From the NCBI GenBank assembly GCA_937925895.1, contig CALANC010000366.1, forward strand, positions 1 to 6,077: a stretch of 6,077 nt of DNA. The letters are read 5' to 3'. This DNA is from an uncultured Desulfobacterales bacterium (GTDB lineage: Bacteria > Desulfobacterota > Desulfobacteria > Desulfobacterales > UBA11574). Every line of letters begins with the position of its first letter. Within the stretch, counting starts at the first letter, position 1. Made by a program: the position numbers and the translations under genes. Below the pieces are notes generated by a model. The model did no database searches. It worked only from the letters and a program-made list of their open reading frames with translations, and was not told the origin of the DNA. This document shows positions 1 through 6,065 of the stretch, one piece after another.

Positions 1-74
1 CCCGAAACATTTTCTACGCCTACCAATGCATTGATATGCGAATAGTAAACGAAGCCAATTGAGCATAAAAAAGT
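1..74 (+). other. Upstream gene tail or leader, not identifiable
   Basis: All three forward frames are open from the window edge and then stop: frame 1 at 43-45 (TAG), frame 2 at 32-34 (TGA) and frame 3 at 60-62 (TGA). The frame-3 reading ends 12 bases before the next ATG and would give a 19-residue tail ending in MRIVNEAN. That spacing fits the tight operon, and mrpB usually precedes mrpC, but the residues are too few to assign a family and another frame is possible. I see no convincing promoter here and only a weak ribosome-binding sequence before the ATG at 75, which favours read-through from upstream. Confidence 0.25.
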
Positions 75-485
75 ATGTCTGAAATTATCTCAACCATTAT
101 CGCCAATTACAACTACTGGATTTACATCATTCTGATGATGATCGGGCTGTATGCCATCATTGCCAAGAACAACTTAGTCAAAAAGATTATAGGCATGAAT
201 GTCTTTCAGACGGCCATCATCCTCTTTTACATATCCATTGGTGCCAAAAAAGGAGCCACCATTCCCATTATAGAGCATATCCAAGGGGGACATAATCCCA
301 GTGCCGGCCATCAGGTGATAAATGCCGCCGGATACATCAATCCACTGCCCCATGTCCTGATGCTGACAGCCATTGTGGTGGCTGTGGCTACACTTGGAGT
401 GGCGTTGTCCTTGGCCATTAAAGTCTATAACCAATACCAAACTCTGGAAGAAGATGAAATCCTTGCTCAAATAAGGGAAAAATGA
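75..485 (+). CDS. mrpC: MrpC/MnhC-like (NuoK family) membrane subunit of cation/proton antiporter complex
   Basis: Small integral membrane subunit, 136 residues, close to the usual MrpC length (about 110-125) with a longer loop. It shows three hydrophobic segments: about 14-30, 38-57 and 91-117. The first two are separated by a short basic turn (KNNLVKK, 31-37). The second carries the NuoK/MrpC-type IIGMNVFQTAIIL stretch. The third opens with NPLPHVLMLTAIVV (89-102), which matches the conserved NPLPQALVLTAIVI signature of MrpC, so the family assignment is firm. By family knowledge it packs beside the MrpD-type subunits and takes part in ion translocation in the inner membrane. The 58-88 loop is unusually long and His/Gly rich (H68, H73, H79). 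The C-terminus is acidic and polar (LEEDEILAQIREK). The ATG has only a weak Shine-Dalgarno. The stop TGA (483-485) overlaps the next ATG as ATGA, so translation is probably coupled. Confidence 0.9.
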   Translation: MSEIISTIIANYNYWIYIILMMIGLYAIIAKNNLVKKIIGMNVFQTAIILFYISIGAKKGATIPIIEHIQGGHNPSAGHQVINAAGYINPLPHVLMLTAIVVAVATLGVALSLAIKVYNQYQTLEEDEILAQIREK

Positions 486-1972
486 CTCAGCACTACCCCG
501 CACTTCTTGTTATTGTACCACTCCTGGCAGCCTTTATTATCAGTGTTTTCGGCTGGATATATAAAAAACTGTGCTATCCCATAGCCGTTGCCGCCCTGGG
601 TGTGTCGTCCTACTCAAGCATCAGCCTACTCCTCAGAGTCTTGAAAGAGGGGGTGGTCCATTATCAGTTGGGAGGATGGGCTCCGCCCTGGGGCATCGCC
701 TATTATGTGGATCATCTCAATGGGTTGATTTTGGTCGCAGTGTCGCTGGTTGCATTTGTTAATTTGATTGCAGCCAAAAAGAGTATCGAGAGAGAATTTC
801 CGGAAAAAACAGGTCCGTTTTATACTTTATATGTCCTCATGGTTACCGGACTTCTGGGTATCTTGATTACCGGTGATGCCTTTAACCTTTATGTGTTGCT
901 GGAGATTGCGTCGCTGACTGGCTATGGATTGATCGCCCTGGGAGAGGAACGTGCTCTTCTGGCCACCCTTAATTATCTTTACATGGGAACCATTGGTGCC
1001 TGTTTTTATCTTTTGGGTGTCGGGTACCTCTATATTGTTACCGGTTCATTAAATATGGCGGATATTGCCACTATACTGCCCGCCCTTTATCAATCCAAAG
1101 CCGTTTTGGCCGCCTTTATTATTTGTATGGTTGGTGTCTGGCTTAAAATGGCCTTTTTTCCTTTGCATGCCTGGTTGCCGAATGCCTATACGTTTGCCCC
1201 TTCGGCTTCCAGCAGCCTGATTGCCCCTTTGATGACCAAAGTGATGATTTATGTCATGATTCGCCTGATGGTGTCAGTATTTACTCCGGAATATGTTTTT
1301 AACACCCTGTCTATCGCTGAACCCATCGTCTGGCTTTCCGTCATCGCCATCGTAATGGGCGCTGTTCTGGCCCTGGCAGAGCGCAATTTAAAGAAGATGT
1401 TAACCTACATAGTAGTTGCAGAAGTAGGGTACATGGTCGGCGGGGCCTGGATAGGCAACCGCGCGGGCATGACCGGGGCGATCTTGCATATTGTTAATGA
1501 CGCCCTGATGACTTTGTGTGTGTTTTTGGTGGTGGGGAATATCGTGTATAAAATCAAGGGATATGCCTTTAAAGACCTGAAAGGCTTGTTTCGCAGGATG
1601 CCTTTTACCATGGGGGCATTTGTGGTCGGGGCCTTGGCCATCATCGGGGTTCCTCCCACCTGTGGTTTTTTTAGTAAATGGTATCTGATCACCGGTGCCA
1701 TACAGGCCGGGCATTATAGTTTTATGGTAGCCCTCGTGTTTAGCAGCCTCATTAATGTCGTACTCTTTTTCAGGGTATTCGAGATCGGTTATTACGAGCC
1801 TTTCAGTGGTCACCACGGACATGAATCTCATCCTGAGGTGATTGATGAGGCTCCGCTTGGTATGCTGATACCGCTTCTAGTGGTTGCCGCCGGTATTGTG
1901 GTAATAGGTATGTATACCGGAAACATTGTAACTCATATTATCCATTTTGCCATACCCCACGGGATAATTTAG
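482..1972 (+). CDS. mrpD: MrpD-like proton-channel (antiporter) subunit 1, with altered TM10 motif
   Basis: Polytopic membrane protein of 496 residues, the usual length for MrpD or NuoN (about 480-500, 14 helices). Channel landmarks: Glu141 in the LLEIAS helix (TM5 position), Lys222 (TM7), PLHAWLPNA with His229 (227-235), Lys253 in TM8, the NLKKMLTY turn (302-309) and Lys399 in CGFFSKWYL (TM12 position). By homology with NuoL/M/N and Mrp these line the half-channels and central proton path. Oddity: the TM10 motif reads HIVNDALMT (336-344), where the family normally has HxxxHAxxK, so the second His is Asp340 and the Lys is Thr344. A loop near the C-terminus holds four His (444, 445, 447, 450). 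The start overlaps the mrpC stop by 4 bases, with AAGGGA (473-478) just upstream. NuoN-like and MrpD-like are hard to separate by eye; the mrpC neighbour favours MrpD. Confidence 0.9.
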   Translation: MTQHYPALLVIVPLLAAFIISVFGWIYKKLCYPIAVAALGVSSYSSISLLLRVLKEGVVHYQLGGWAPPWGIAYYVDHLNGLILVAVSLVAFVNLIAAKKSIEREFPEKTGPFYTLYVLMVTGLLGILITGDAFNLYVLLEIASLTGYGLIALGEERALLATLNYLYMGTIGACFYLLGVGYLYIVTGSLNMADIATILPALYQSKAVLAAFIICMVGVWLKMAFFPLHAWLPNAYTFAPSASSSLIAPLMTKVMIYVMIRLMVSVFTPEYVFNTLSIAEPIVWLSVIAIVMGAVLALAERNLKKMLTYIVVAEVGYMVGGAWIGNRAGMTGAILHIVNDALMTLCVFLVVGNIVYKIKGYAFKDLKGLFRRMPFTMGAFVVGALAIIGVPPTCGFFSKWYLITGAIQAGHYSFMVALVFSSLINVVLFFRVFEIGYYEPFSGHHGHESHPEVIDEAPLGMLIPLLVVAAGIVVIGMYTGNIVTHIIHFAIPHGII

Positions 1973-1975
1973 CCG

Positions 1976-3439
1976 ATGGAAATCATCCACTCCATAAAAC
2001 CTTTTTTGGCTGTTTTGGCCTCATTACTGGTCACACCTTTTTTAGTTTGGAGTAAAACACCGAATTCCCGTGAGACTTGGACTTTTGCTGCGGCTACTAT
2101 GAAGTTTCTCATTGTCGCCTCTATGGTGCCGGCAGTCTTAAAAGGGAGTGAGATCGTATATACGGTTGCCGAGGTCATCCCGGGCGTGGCCGTCAAGTTC
2201 AGGGTTGATGCTCTGGGTATGCTTTTTGCCATTGTTTCCTCTTCATTGTGGATTGTAACATCGGCCTATTCAATAGGATACATGCGCGGACTTAACGAGC
2301 ACAGCCAGACCCGGTATTTTTGCTTCTTCGCCATCGCTCTATCAGCCACTATCGGTGTCGCCTTTTCAGGAAACCTTTTAACGCTTTATCTCTTTTACGA
2401 GATGCTATCTTTTGCTACCTATCCTCTGGTTACACATCATCAGGACCAGGAAGCCCGAAACTCCGGGCGAAAATACCTCCTTTATATCATTGGCTCATCT
2501 GTCGGGTTGGTTTTACCGGCCATGCTTATGGTCTACGATCTCTCCGGGACATTGGAATTTGCAAAACAGGGATTTTTGGCCGGCACGGGGACCAGAGCCT
2601 TGATCGGTATTCTTTTATTCATGTTTATTTTCGGGTTTGCAAAGGTGGCGATTATCCCTTTGCACTCCTGGTTGCCGGCAGCCATGGTGGCACCAACGCC
2701 GGTCAGTGCCCTGCTGCATGCGGTAGCAGTGGTAAAGGTTGGTGCCTTCAGCGTCCTTCGGGTCATAACGGGCGTCTTTGGAACCGATTATTTATATACG
2801 CTTCATTTTGGTACCGCCCTCTGCTATCTGGCTGCTTTTACCATCATTGTTGCCTCACTCATTGCCCTTTCCCAAGATGAACTCAAACGTCTCCTGGCCT
2901 TTTCCACTATTGGTCAGCTTTCATACATCGTCCTGGGGGCTGCACTCCTTTCCCCCAAGGGATTGATCGGCAGTATGACCCATATTGCCATGCATGCCTT
3001 CGGTAAGATCACCTTATTTTTTTGTGCCGGGGCAATTGCTGTAGCCACCGGCAAGAAGTACCTAAGCCAAATGGTCGGTATAGGGAAAAGGATGCCGGTT
3101 ACCATGACAGCCTTTTTTATCGGCTCCTTGAGTGTGATAGGGCTACCCCCAACCGGCGGGTTTTTCAGTAAGTGGTATCTTGCTCTGGGAACGCTCCAGG
3201 CAGATCAACTGCCGATGTTGTTGGTCCTTCTTGGAAGCTCTCTTTTAAATGCTGCATATTTCTTACCTATTGTTTACAGAGCTTTTTTCTGCACAGAACA
3301 GCAGTCAATGTTCGACAGCCACATTAAAGAGGCCCCGATATGGTGCCTGGTCCCTTTGGTGATTACAGCGGTTGGTTCTATTATACTGTTTTTTTATCCC
3401 ACGATTTTTCTCCGGTTGGCAACGCTAGCCGCAGGATAA
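1976..3439 (+). CDS. MrpD/NuoL-like proton-channel (antiporter) subunit 2, complete channel residue set
   Basis: Polytopic membrane protein of 487 residues in the proton-conducting antiporter family (Mrp D, complex I NuoL/M/N, hydrogenase HyfB/MbhH relatives). Visible landmarks in order: DALGMLFAIV followed by SAYSIGYMRG (early NuoL/MrpA/D signature), Glu142 in LFYEMLS (TM5), Lys223 in GFAKVAIIPLHSWLPAA with His230, His248 and Lys254 in the SALLHAVAVVK helix (TM8), LKRLLAFSTIGQLSY, the full TM10 motif HIAMHAFGK (His336, His340, Lys344), and Lys399 in GGFFSKWYL (TM12). Every expected charged residue is present, so of the three channel subunits here this looks the most canonical proton or sodium/proton transporter. 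It starts 3 bases after the preceding stop with no strong Shine-Dalgarno, consistent with translational coupling. Which named subunit it corresponds to (MrpD, the N-terminal part of MrpA, HyfB) cannot be fixed without a tree. Confidence 0.9.
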   Translation: MEIIHSIKPFLAVLASLLVTPFLVWSKTPNSRETWTFAAATMKFLIVASMVPAVLKGSEIVYTVAEVIPGVAVKFRVDALGMLFAIVSSSLWIVTSAYSIGYMRGLNEHSQTRYFCFFAIALSATIGVAFSGNLLTLYLFYEMLSFATYPLVTHHQDQEARNSGRKYLLYIIGSSVGLVLPAMLMVYDLSGTLEFAKQGFLAGTGTRALIGILLFMFIFGFAKVAIIPLHSWLPAAMVAPTPVSALLHAVAVVKVGAFSVLRVITGVFGTDYLYTLHFGTALCYLAAFTIIVASLIALSQDELKRLLAFSTIGQLSYIVLGAALLSPKGLIGSMTHIAMHAFGKITLFFCAGAIAVATGKKYLSQMVGIGKRMPVTMTAFFIGSLSVIGLPPTGGFFSKWYLALGTLQADQLPMLLVLLGSSLLNAAYFLPIVYRAFFCTEQQSMFDSHIKEAPIWCLVPLVITAVGSIILFFYPTIFLRLATLAAG

Positions 3440-3448
3440 TTAGGTAAT

Positions 3449-3452
3449 GGAG
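3449..3452 (+). promoter_or_regulatory. Ribosome binding site for the 83-residue protein
   Basis: GGAG lies 7 bases before the ATG at 3460, in the only gap of any size (20 bases) inside the channel-subunit cluster. This spacing is good and supports the small reading frame as a genuinely translated gene. Confidence 0.7.
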
Positions 3453-3459
3453 ATAAGAT

Positions 3460-3711
3460 ATGAAGAATAACAAAAAATTCGATTTTTTTGACAAGCCCGA
3501 AAACATAAAAAAGCTCTGGATTATGTTGTACGCTCTTTGTGGACTGCTCGTGGTCTCTGATTTCTTCACTCACCGGCATCCACACTTTGGCTTTGACGGT
3601 TTTTTCGGATTCTATGCCCTTTTAGGATTTGTCTCGTGTGCGGCCCTGATATTATTTTCAAAATTAGTGGGGCTGGTGTTGAAAGTAAAAGAGGACTATT
3701 ATGATAATTGA
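3460..3711 (+). CDS. Small two-helix membrane protein of Mrp-like operon, unnamed
   Basis: Protein of 83 residues. It has a polar, basic N-terminus with FFDKPENIKK (9-18), a hydrophobic helix at about 19-36, a short His-bearing loop (HRHPHF, 38-43), a second hydrophobic stretch at about 48-73, and a charged tail KVKEDYYDN (75-83). The pattern FDKP, then LYALC, then HRH, then GFYALLGFV, then EDYYD resembles small hypothetical proteins I recall beside MnhD-type genes in proteobacteria. I know no experimental function for them. It has a good Shine-Dalgarno, and its last codons overlap the next gene by 11 bases. Position between two channel subunits suggests an accessory or assembly subunit of the complex, which is inference only. 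It does not look like MrpE, MrpF or MrpG: it is too short for MrpE and lacks the three-helix pattern of MrpF and MrpG. Confidence 0.85.
   Translation: MKNNKKFDFFDKPENIKKLWIMLYALCGLLVVSDFFTHRHPHFGFDGFFGFYALLGFVSCAALILFSKLVGLVLKVKEDYYDN
3691..3694 (+). promoter_or_regulatory. Ribosome binding site inside the previous gene's EDYYD codons
   Basis: GAGG lies 6 bases before the ATG at 3701 and sits in the Glu-Asp codons near the end of the 83-residue protein. The following Tyr-Tyr-Asp codons supply the spacer and the start codon. This supports 3701 as the start of the third channel subunit and implies translational coupling. Confidence 0.65.
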
Positions 3712-5464
3712 TTTTCCGCCTCCAGCAATTCTGATCATCGGCGCCCTGATAGTTCCTTTTTTGAAGGGGAAGATCAAGAACTGGTATGTTGTCCTGCTTC
3801 CCGTTGCCGCCTTTTTGTTAATTTGGCAGCTCGAGTTAGGCGCTTCGTGGAAAGTTCACTTCTTCGGCTTTAATCTCACATTTTTAAGGGTCGACAAACT
3901 TAGCAAGGTTTTTGGATATATTTTTACGATCAACGCTGTGGCAGCCTTCGTCTATGCCTTTCATTTAAAAGATGATACTCAACACATGGCCGCCCTCTTT
4001 TACATGGGCAGTTCCCTTGGCGTTGTATTTGCAGGTGACGTGGTCTCCCTTTATTTTTTCTGGGAGATTATGGCCGTTGCTTCCGCCTTTCTTATCTTTG
4101 CCAGAAAAACCGAAAAAGCCCAGGCTGCCGGTATGCGGTATATTCTGGTGCACATTTTTGGCGGGCTTTGCCTTCTGGCCGGGATCATCATATATATAAC
4201 GCAGACCGGATCAGTTGCTTTCAATCCCATGACAGATCGGAATTGGGAAACCTATCTGATCCTGTTCGGTATTTTGGTCAACGCCGCGGCTCCTCCCATA
4301 TCCGCATGGCTTCCTGATGCCTATCCGGAGTCGACTGTGACCGGTGGCGTAATTCTTAGCGCGTATACCACAAAGACCGCAGTTTACACCCTGGTAAGGG
4401 GTTTTCCGGGGTGGGAGATACTTATCGTCATCGGATGCATCATGACCATATACGGTATTATTTATGCGCTGCTTGAAAACGACATGCGGCGGATTCTGGC
4501 TTACAGCATTATCAATCAGGTAGGATTTATGGTCTGTGGGGTAGGGATCGGAACAATGATGTCAATAAACGGCAGCGTGGCCCATGCCTTTTGTCACATC
4601 ATTTACAAAGCACTCCTCTGGATGTCGGCCGGTTCAGTTTTATACATGACCGGAAAAAGCAAATGCACTGACCTTGGTGGACTTTATAAAACAATGCCGT
4701 TGACCCTGATCTTTGGTTGTATCGGGGCCCTTTCCATATCCTCTTTTCCTGCAACCAGCGGGTTTACCAGCAAATCACTTATCATCGATGGTGCGATTCA
4801 CCAGCATCTGGTTTGGGTTTGGCTTATTTTAGAGGTAGCATCCGCCGGTGTTTTTCTCCATGCAGGAATCAAGTTCCCCTACTTTGTTTTTTTCGCCAAG
4901 GATAAGGGGCTGAGGCCGGGAGAAACGAATAAATCGATGCTTATCGCTATGGGCTTTATGTCATTTATGTGCATTTTCCTGGGTCTATATCCACAGCCGC
5001 TTTACAATGTTTTGCCCTATGAAGTCCACTACCAAGCTTATACATTTAATCATGTGGTTGCCCAATTGCAGCTGCTTATGCTTTCGGCCCTTGTTTTTTT
5101 CCTGTTCCTTCCGCTCCTTAAACGGACAGATACCATTTCGATTGATACAGACTGGTTTTACCGCCAGGGCGGTCGGCTCTTTTATAATATCATGGACAAG
5201 GGATTGAATGGCTTGAACAGGGTTTCAGATCAAATATTCGTTCGTGGTTTGGCCGGCTACATCGGCCGAGTCTCAAGATACGGCCCGGAATGGATTGCGA
5301 TTTTCTCTCTTGTGCCCGCTTGGATTGTTGCCGGAATAAGAGGAGAAAAACTGACTCGTAGAAAAACCAAAATTAGCTTGGCTTTACGGACAGGGACTAC
5401 ACCAGTGGGAATCAGTGCGGCTGTGGCCACCACTTTCTTATTAATTGTATTTCTTTTGAATTGA
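3701..5464 (+). CDS. NuoL/MrpD-like proton-channel subunit 3 with C-terminal extension and modified TM7
   Basis: Large polytopic membrane protein of 587 residues, about 90-100 longer than its two paralogues. Core landmarks: Glu122 in FFWEIMAVAS (TM5), WLPDAYPEST (203-212), Lys225 in the SAYTTKTAVY helix (TM8), MRRILAYSIINQVGF, a full TM10 motif HAFCHIIYK (His295, His299, Lys303), and Lys358 in SGFTSKSLI (TM12). The TM7 Lys expected 9 residues before the WLP Trp is Asn194, and the His two residues before that Trp is Ser201. LVNAAAPP before WLPDAYPE looks like a family trait I have seen in other proteobacterial MnhD-type proteins, so the Asn is probably not a sequencing error. After the core comes a polar, partly amphipathic stretch beginning near DTDWFYR (482-488), a hydrophobic segment at about 530-546, a basic patch (GEKLTRRKTK) and a terminal helix (about 570-587). 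The gene overlaps the preceding one by 11 bases. Confidence 0.9.
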   Translation: MIIDFPPPAILIIGALIVPFLKGKIKNWYVVLLPVAAFLLIWQLELGASWKVHFFGFNLTFLRVDKLSKVFGYIFTINAVAAFVYAFHLKDDTQHMAALFYMGSSLGVVFAGDVVSLYFFWEIMAVASAFLIFARKTEKAQAAGMRYILVHIFGGLCLLAGIIIYITQTGSVAFNPMTDRNWETYLILFGILVNAAAPPISAWLPDAYPESTVTGGVILSAYTTKTAVYTLVRGFPGWEILIVIGCIMTIYGIIYALLENDMRRILAYSIINQVGFMVCGVGIGTMMSINGSVAHAFCHIIYKALLWMSAGSVLYMTGKSKCTDLGGLYKTMPLTLIFGCIGALSISSFPATSGFTSKSLIIDGAIHQHLVWVWLILEVASAGVFLHAGIKFPYFVFFAKDKGLRPGETNKSMLIAMGFMSFMCIFLGLYPQPLYNVLPYEVHYQAYTFNHVVAQLQLLMLSALVFFLFLPLLKRTDTISIDTDWFYRQGGRLFYNIMDKGLNGLNRVSDQIFVRGLAGYIGRVSRYGPEWIAIFSLVPAWIVAGIRGEKLTRRKTKISLALRTGTTPVGISAAVATTFLLIVFLLN

Positions 5465-5492
5465 GGAATTGAAGGGGAAGCTTTCGCACTGC

Positions 5493-5498
5493 AAGGAG
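5493..5498 (+). promoter_or_regulatory. Ribosome binding site deciding the start of the CNMP-fold gene
   Basis: AAGGAG lies 6 bases before the ATG at 5505 and is the best Shine-Dalgarno in the window. It selects 5505 over the in-frame upstream TTG at 5469, which has no such site. Confidence 0.8.
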
Positions 5499-5504
5499 AC
5501 AAAC

Positions 5505-5981
5505 ATGGCTTCTATAGAGGACTTAAAGAAGATTTTTCTTTTTAAAAAGCTGTCAGATAAAAACCTTGAACAGATTCTTCCATTAACGAAACTCCGTCAG
5601 TTTGAAGAGGAGGAGGCCGTATTTAAAGAAGGCGACAAGGGGGATATCCTTTATATGCTGAAAAGAGGAAAAGTTTTGCTGGAGGTAGACATTTCAGAGA
5701 TGATCAGCATATCCATAGCCTCCGTGAAACCCGGTTTTTCCTTTGGCTGGTCCGCCCTGATACCCGATTCGCCTTATACCAGCCATGCCATATGTGCTGA
5801 ACCCAGTGAAGTATTGTCTATACTTGGAACGGAGTTTTTGGATCTACTCAGGAGAGATAATACTATGGGTTATTATATCATGGAAGGTTTGGTGAGAATC
5901 ATCCAGAATCGCTTGGAGCGACGGACAGCACAATTTGTGATGCTAATGTCAAAACATCCTGATATTCAAAAGCTTTTGTGA
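5505..5981 (+). CDS. Stand-alone cyclic-nucleotide-binding-domain (Crp-like) protein without HTH
   Basis: Soluble protein of 158 residues. An N-terminal helix pair (SIEDLKKIFLFKKLSDKNLEQI) leads into a beta-roll with FKEGDKGDILYMLKRGKV (40-57), the hallmark of CNMP-binding domains in the Crp/Fnr superfamily. The phosphate-binding cassette is altered. FGWSAL (80-85) replaces the usual GE(L/I)xL, so the cAMP-binding Glu is Trp82. By eye alignment the partner Arg (Arg82 in E. coli CRP) falls at Thr92. A long helix (about 116-148) follows, then the protein ends; there is no helix-turn-helix, whereas CRP has about 210 residues. It may therefore sense another ligand or act by protein contact rather than as a transcription factor. 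It sits 40 bases after the last antiporter gene on the same strand with no terminator seen between, which suggests co-transcription and perhaps a role in controlling the complex; that role is inference. Start chosen from the strong AAGGAG. Confidence 0.85.
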   Translation: MASIEDLKKIFLFKKLSDKNLEQILPLTKLRQFEEEEAVFKEGDKGDILYMLKRGKVLLEVDISEMISISIASVKPGFSFGWSALIPDSPYTSHAICAEPSEVLSILGTEFLDLLRRDNTMGYYIMEGLVRIIQNRLERRTAQFVMLMSKHPDIQKLL

Positions 5982-6004
5982 TACCAACCAAATTTTTTGT
6001 GATA
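5974..6004 (+). repeat. Short direct repeat TTTTGTGATA, two copies 21 bases apart
   Basis: Identical 10-base copies lie at 5974-5983 (spanning the stop codon) and 5995-6004. A related 8-base copy, TTTGTGAT, lies further left at 5934-5941 inside the gene. The 21-base period equals two helical turns. The core TGTGA is one half of a CRP-type operator, but no TCACA partner is present. It may be chance in AT-rich DNA. Confidence 0.35.
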
Positions 6005-6036
6005 TCTTTTTACAATAATGAACCTGAAATATTTCT

Positions 6037-6065
6037 TTGCACCACAATATATAGTAGTATATAAA
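6037..6065 (+). promoter_or_regulatory. Possible sigma70-type promoter reading right, out of the window
   Basis: TTGCAC (6037-6042) and TATAAA (6060-6065) are separated by 17 bases, in a spacer of about 22 percent G+C. The -10 matches consensus at five of six positions and the -35 at only three of six. It would serve a gene beyond the window edge. In DNA this AT rich such matches are common. Confidence 0.25.

Noticed and set aside
174..503. Open frame of 109 codons on the minus strand
   Set aside because: It lies almost wholly antisense to the mrpC-like gene, crossing slightly into the next gene, and shows no recognisable family.
1400..1831. Open frame of 143 codons on the minus strand
   Set aside because: It lies wholly inside the well-supported channel subunit 1 gene, its product is polar with no recognisable domain, and it has no context as a gene. 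It is a shadow of the coding strand.
2320..2880. Open frame of 186 codons on the plus strand in another frame
   Set aside because: It overlaps the channel subunit 2 gene, whose own frame carries all the family motifs; this product is rich in Cys, Arg and Ser, as expected for an out-of-frame reading.
5469..5504. Longer start (TTG at 5469) for the CNMP-fold protein
   Set aside because: The extra 12 residues match no family feature, and the strong AAGGAG at 5493-5498 is placed correctly for the ATG at 5505.
5465..5504. Possible terminator or promoter between the last antiporter gene and the CNMP-fold gene
   Set aside because: No hairpin followed by a T run and no paired -35/-10 elements were seen in the 40 bases, so co-transcription is the simpler reading.
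6026..6035. Palindrome GAAATATTTC
   Set aside because: It is only 10 bases, AT rich, with no loop and no T run placed as in a terminator; likely chance in this AT-rich spacer.
6048..6063. TATATA-GTAG-TATATA inverted repeat
   Set aside because: The arms are 6 A/T bases only, so the hairpin would be weak, and the following T run is interrupted; not convincing as a terminator.
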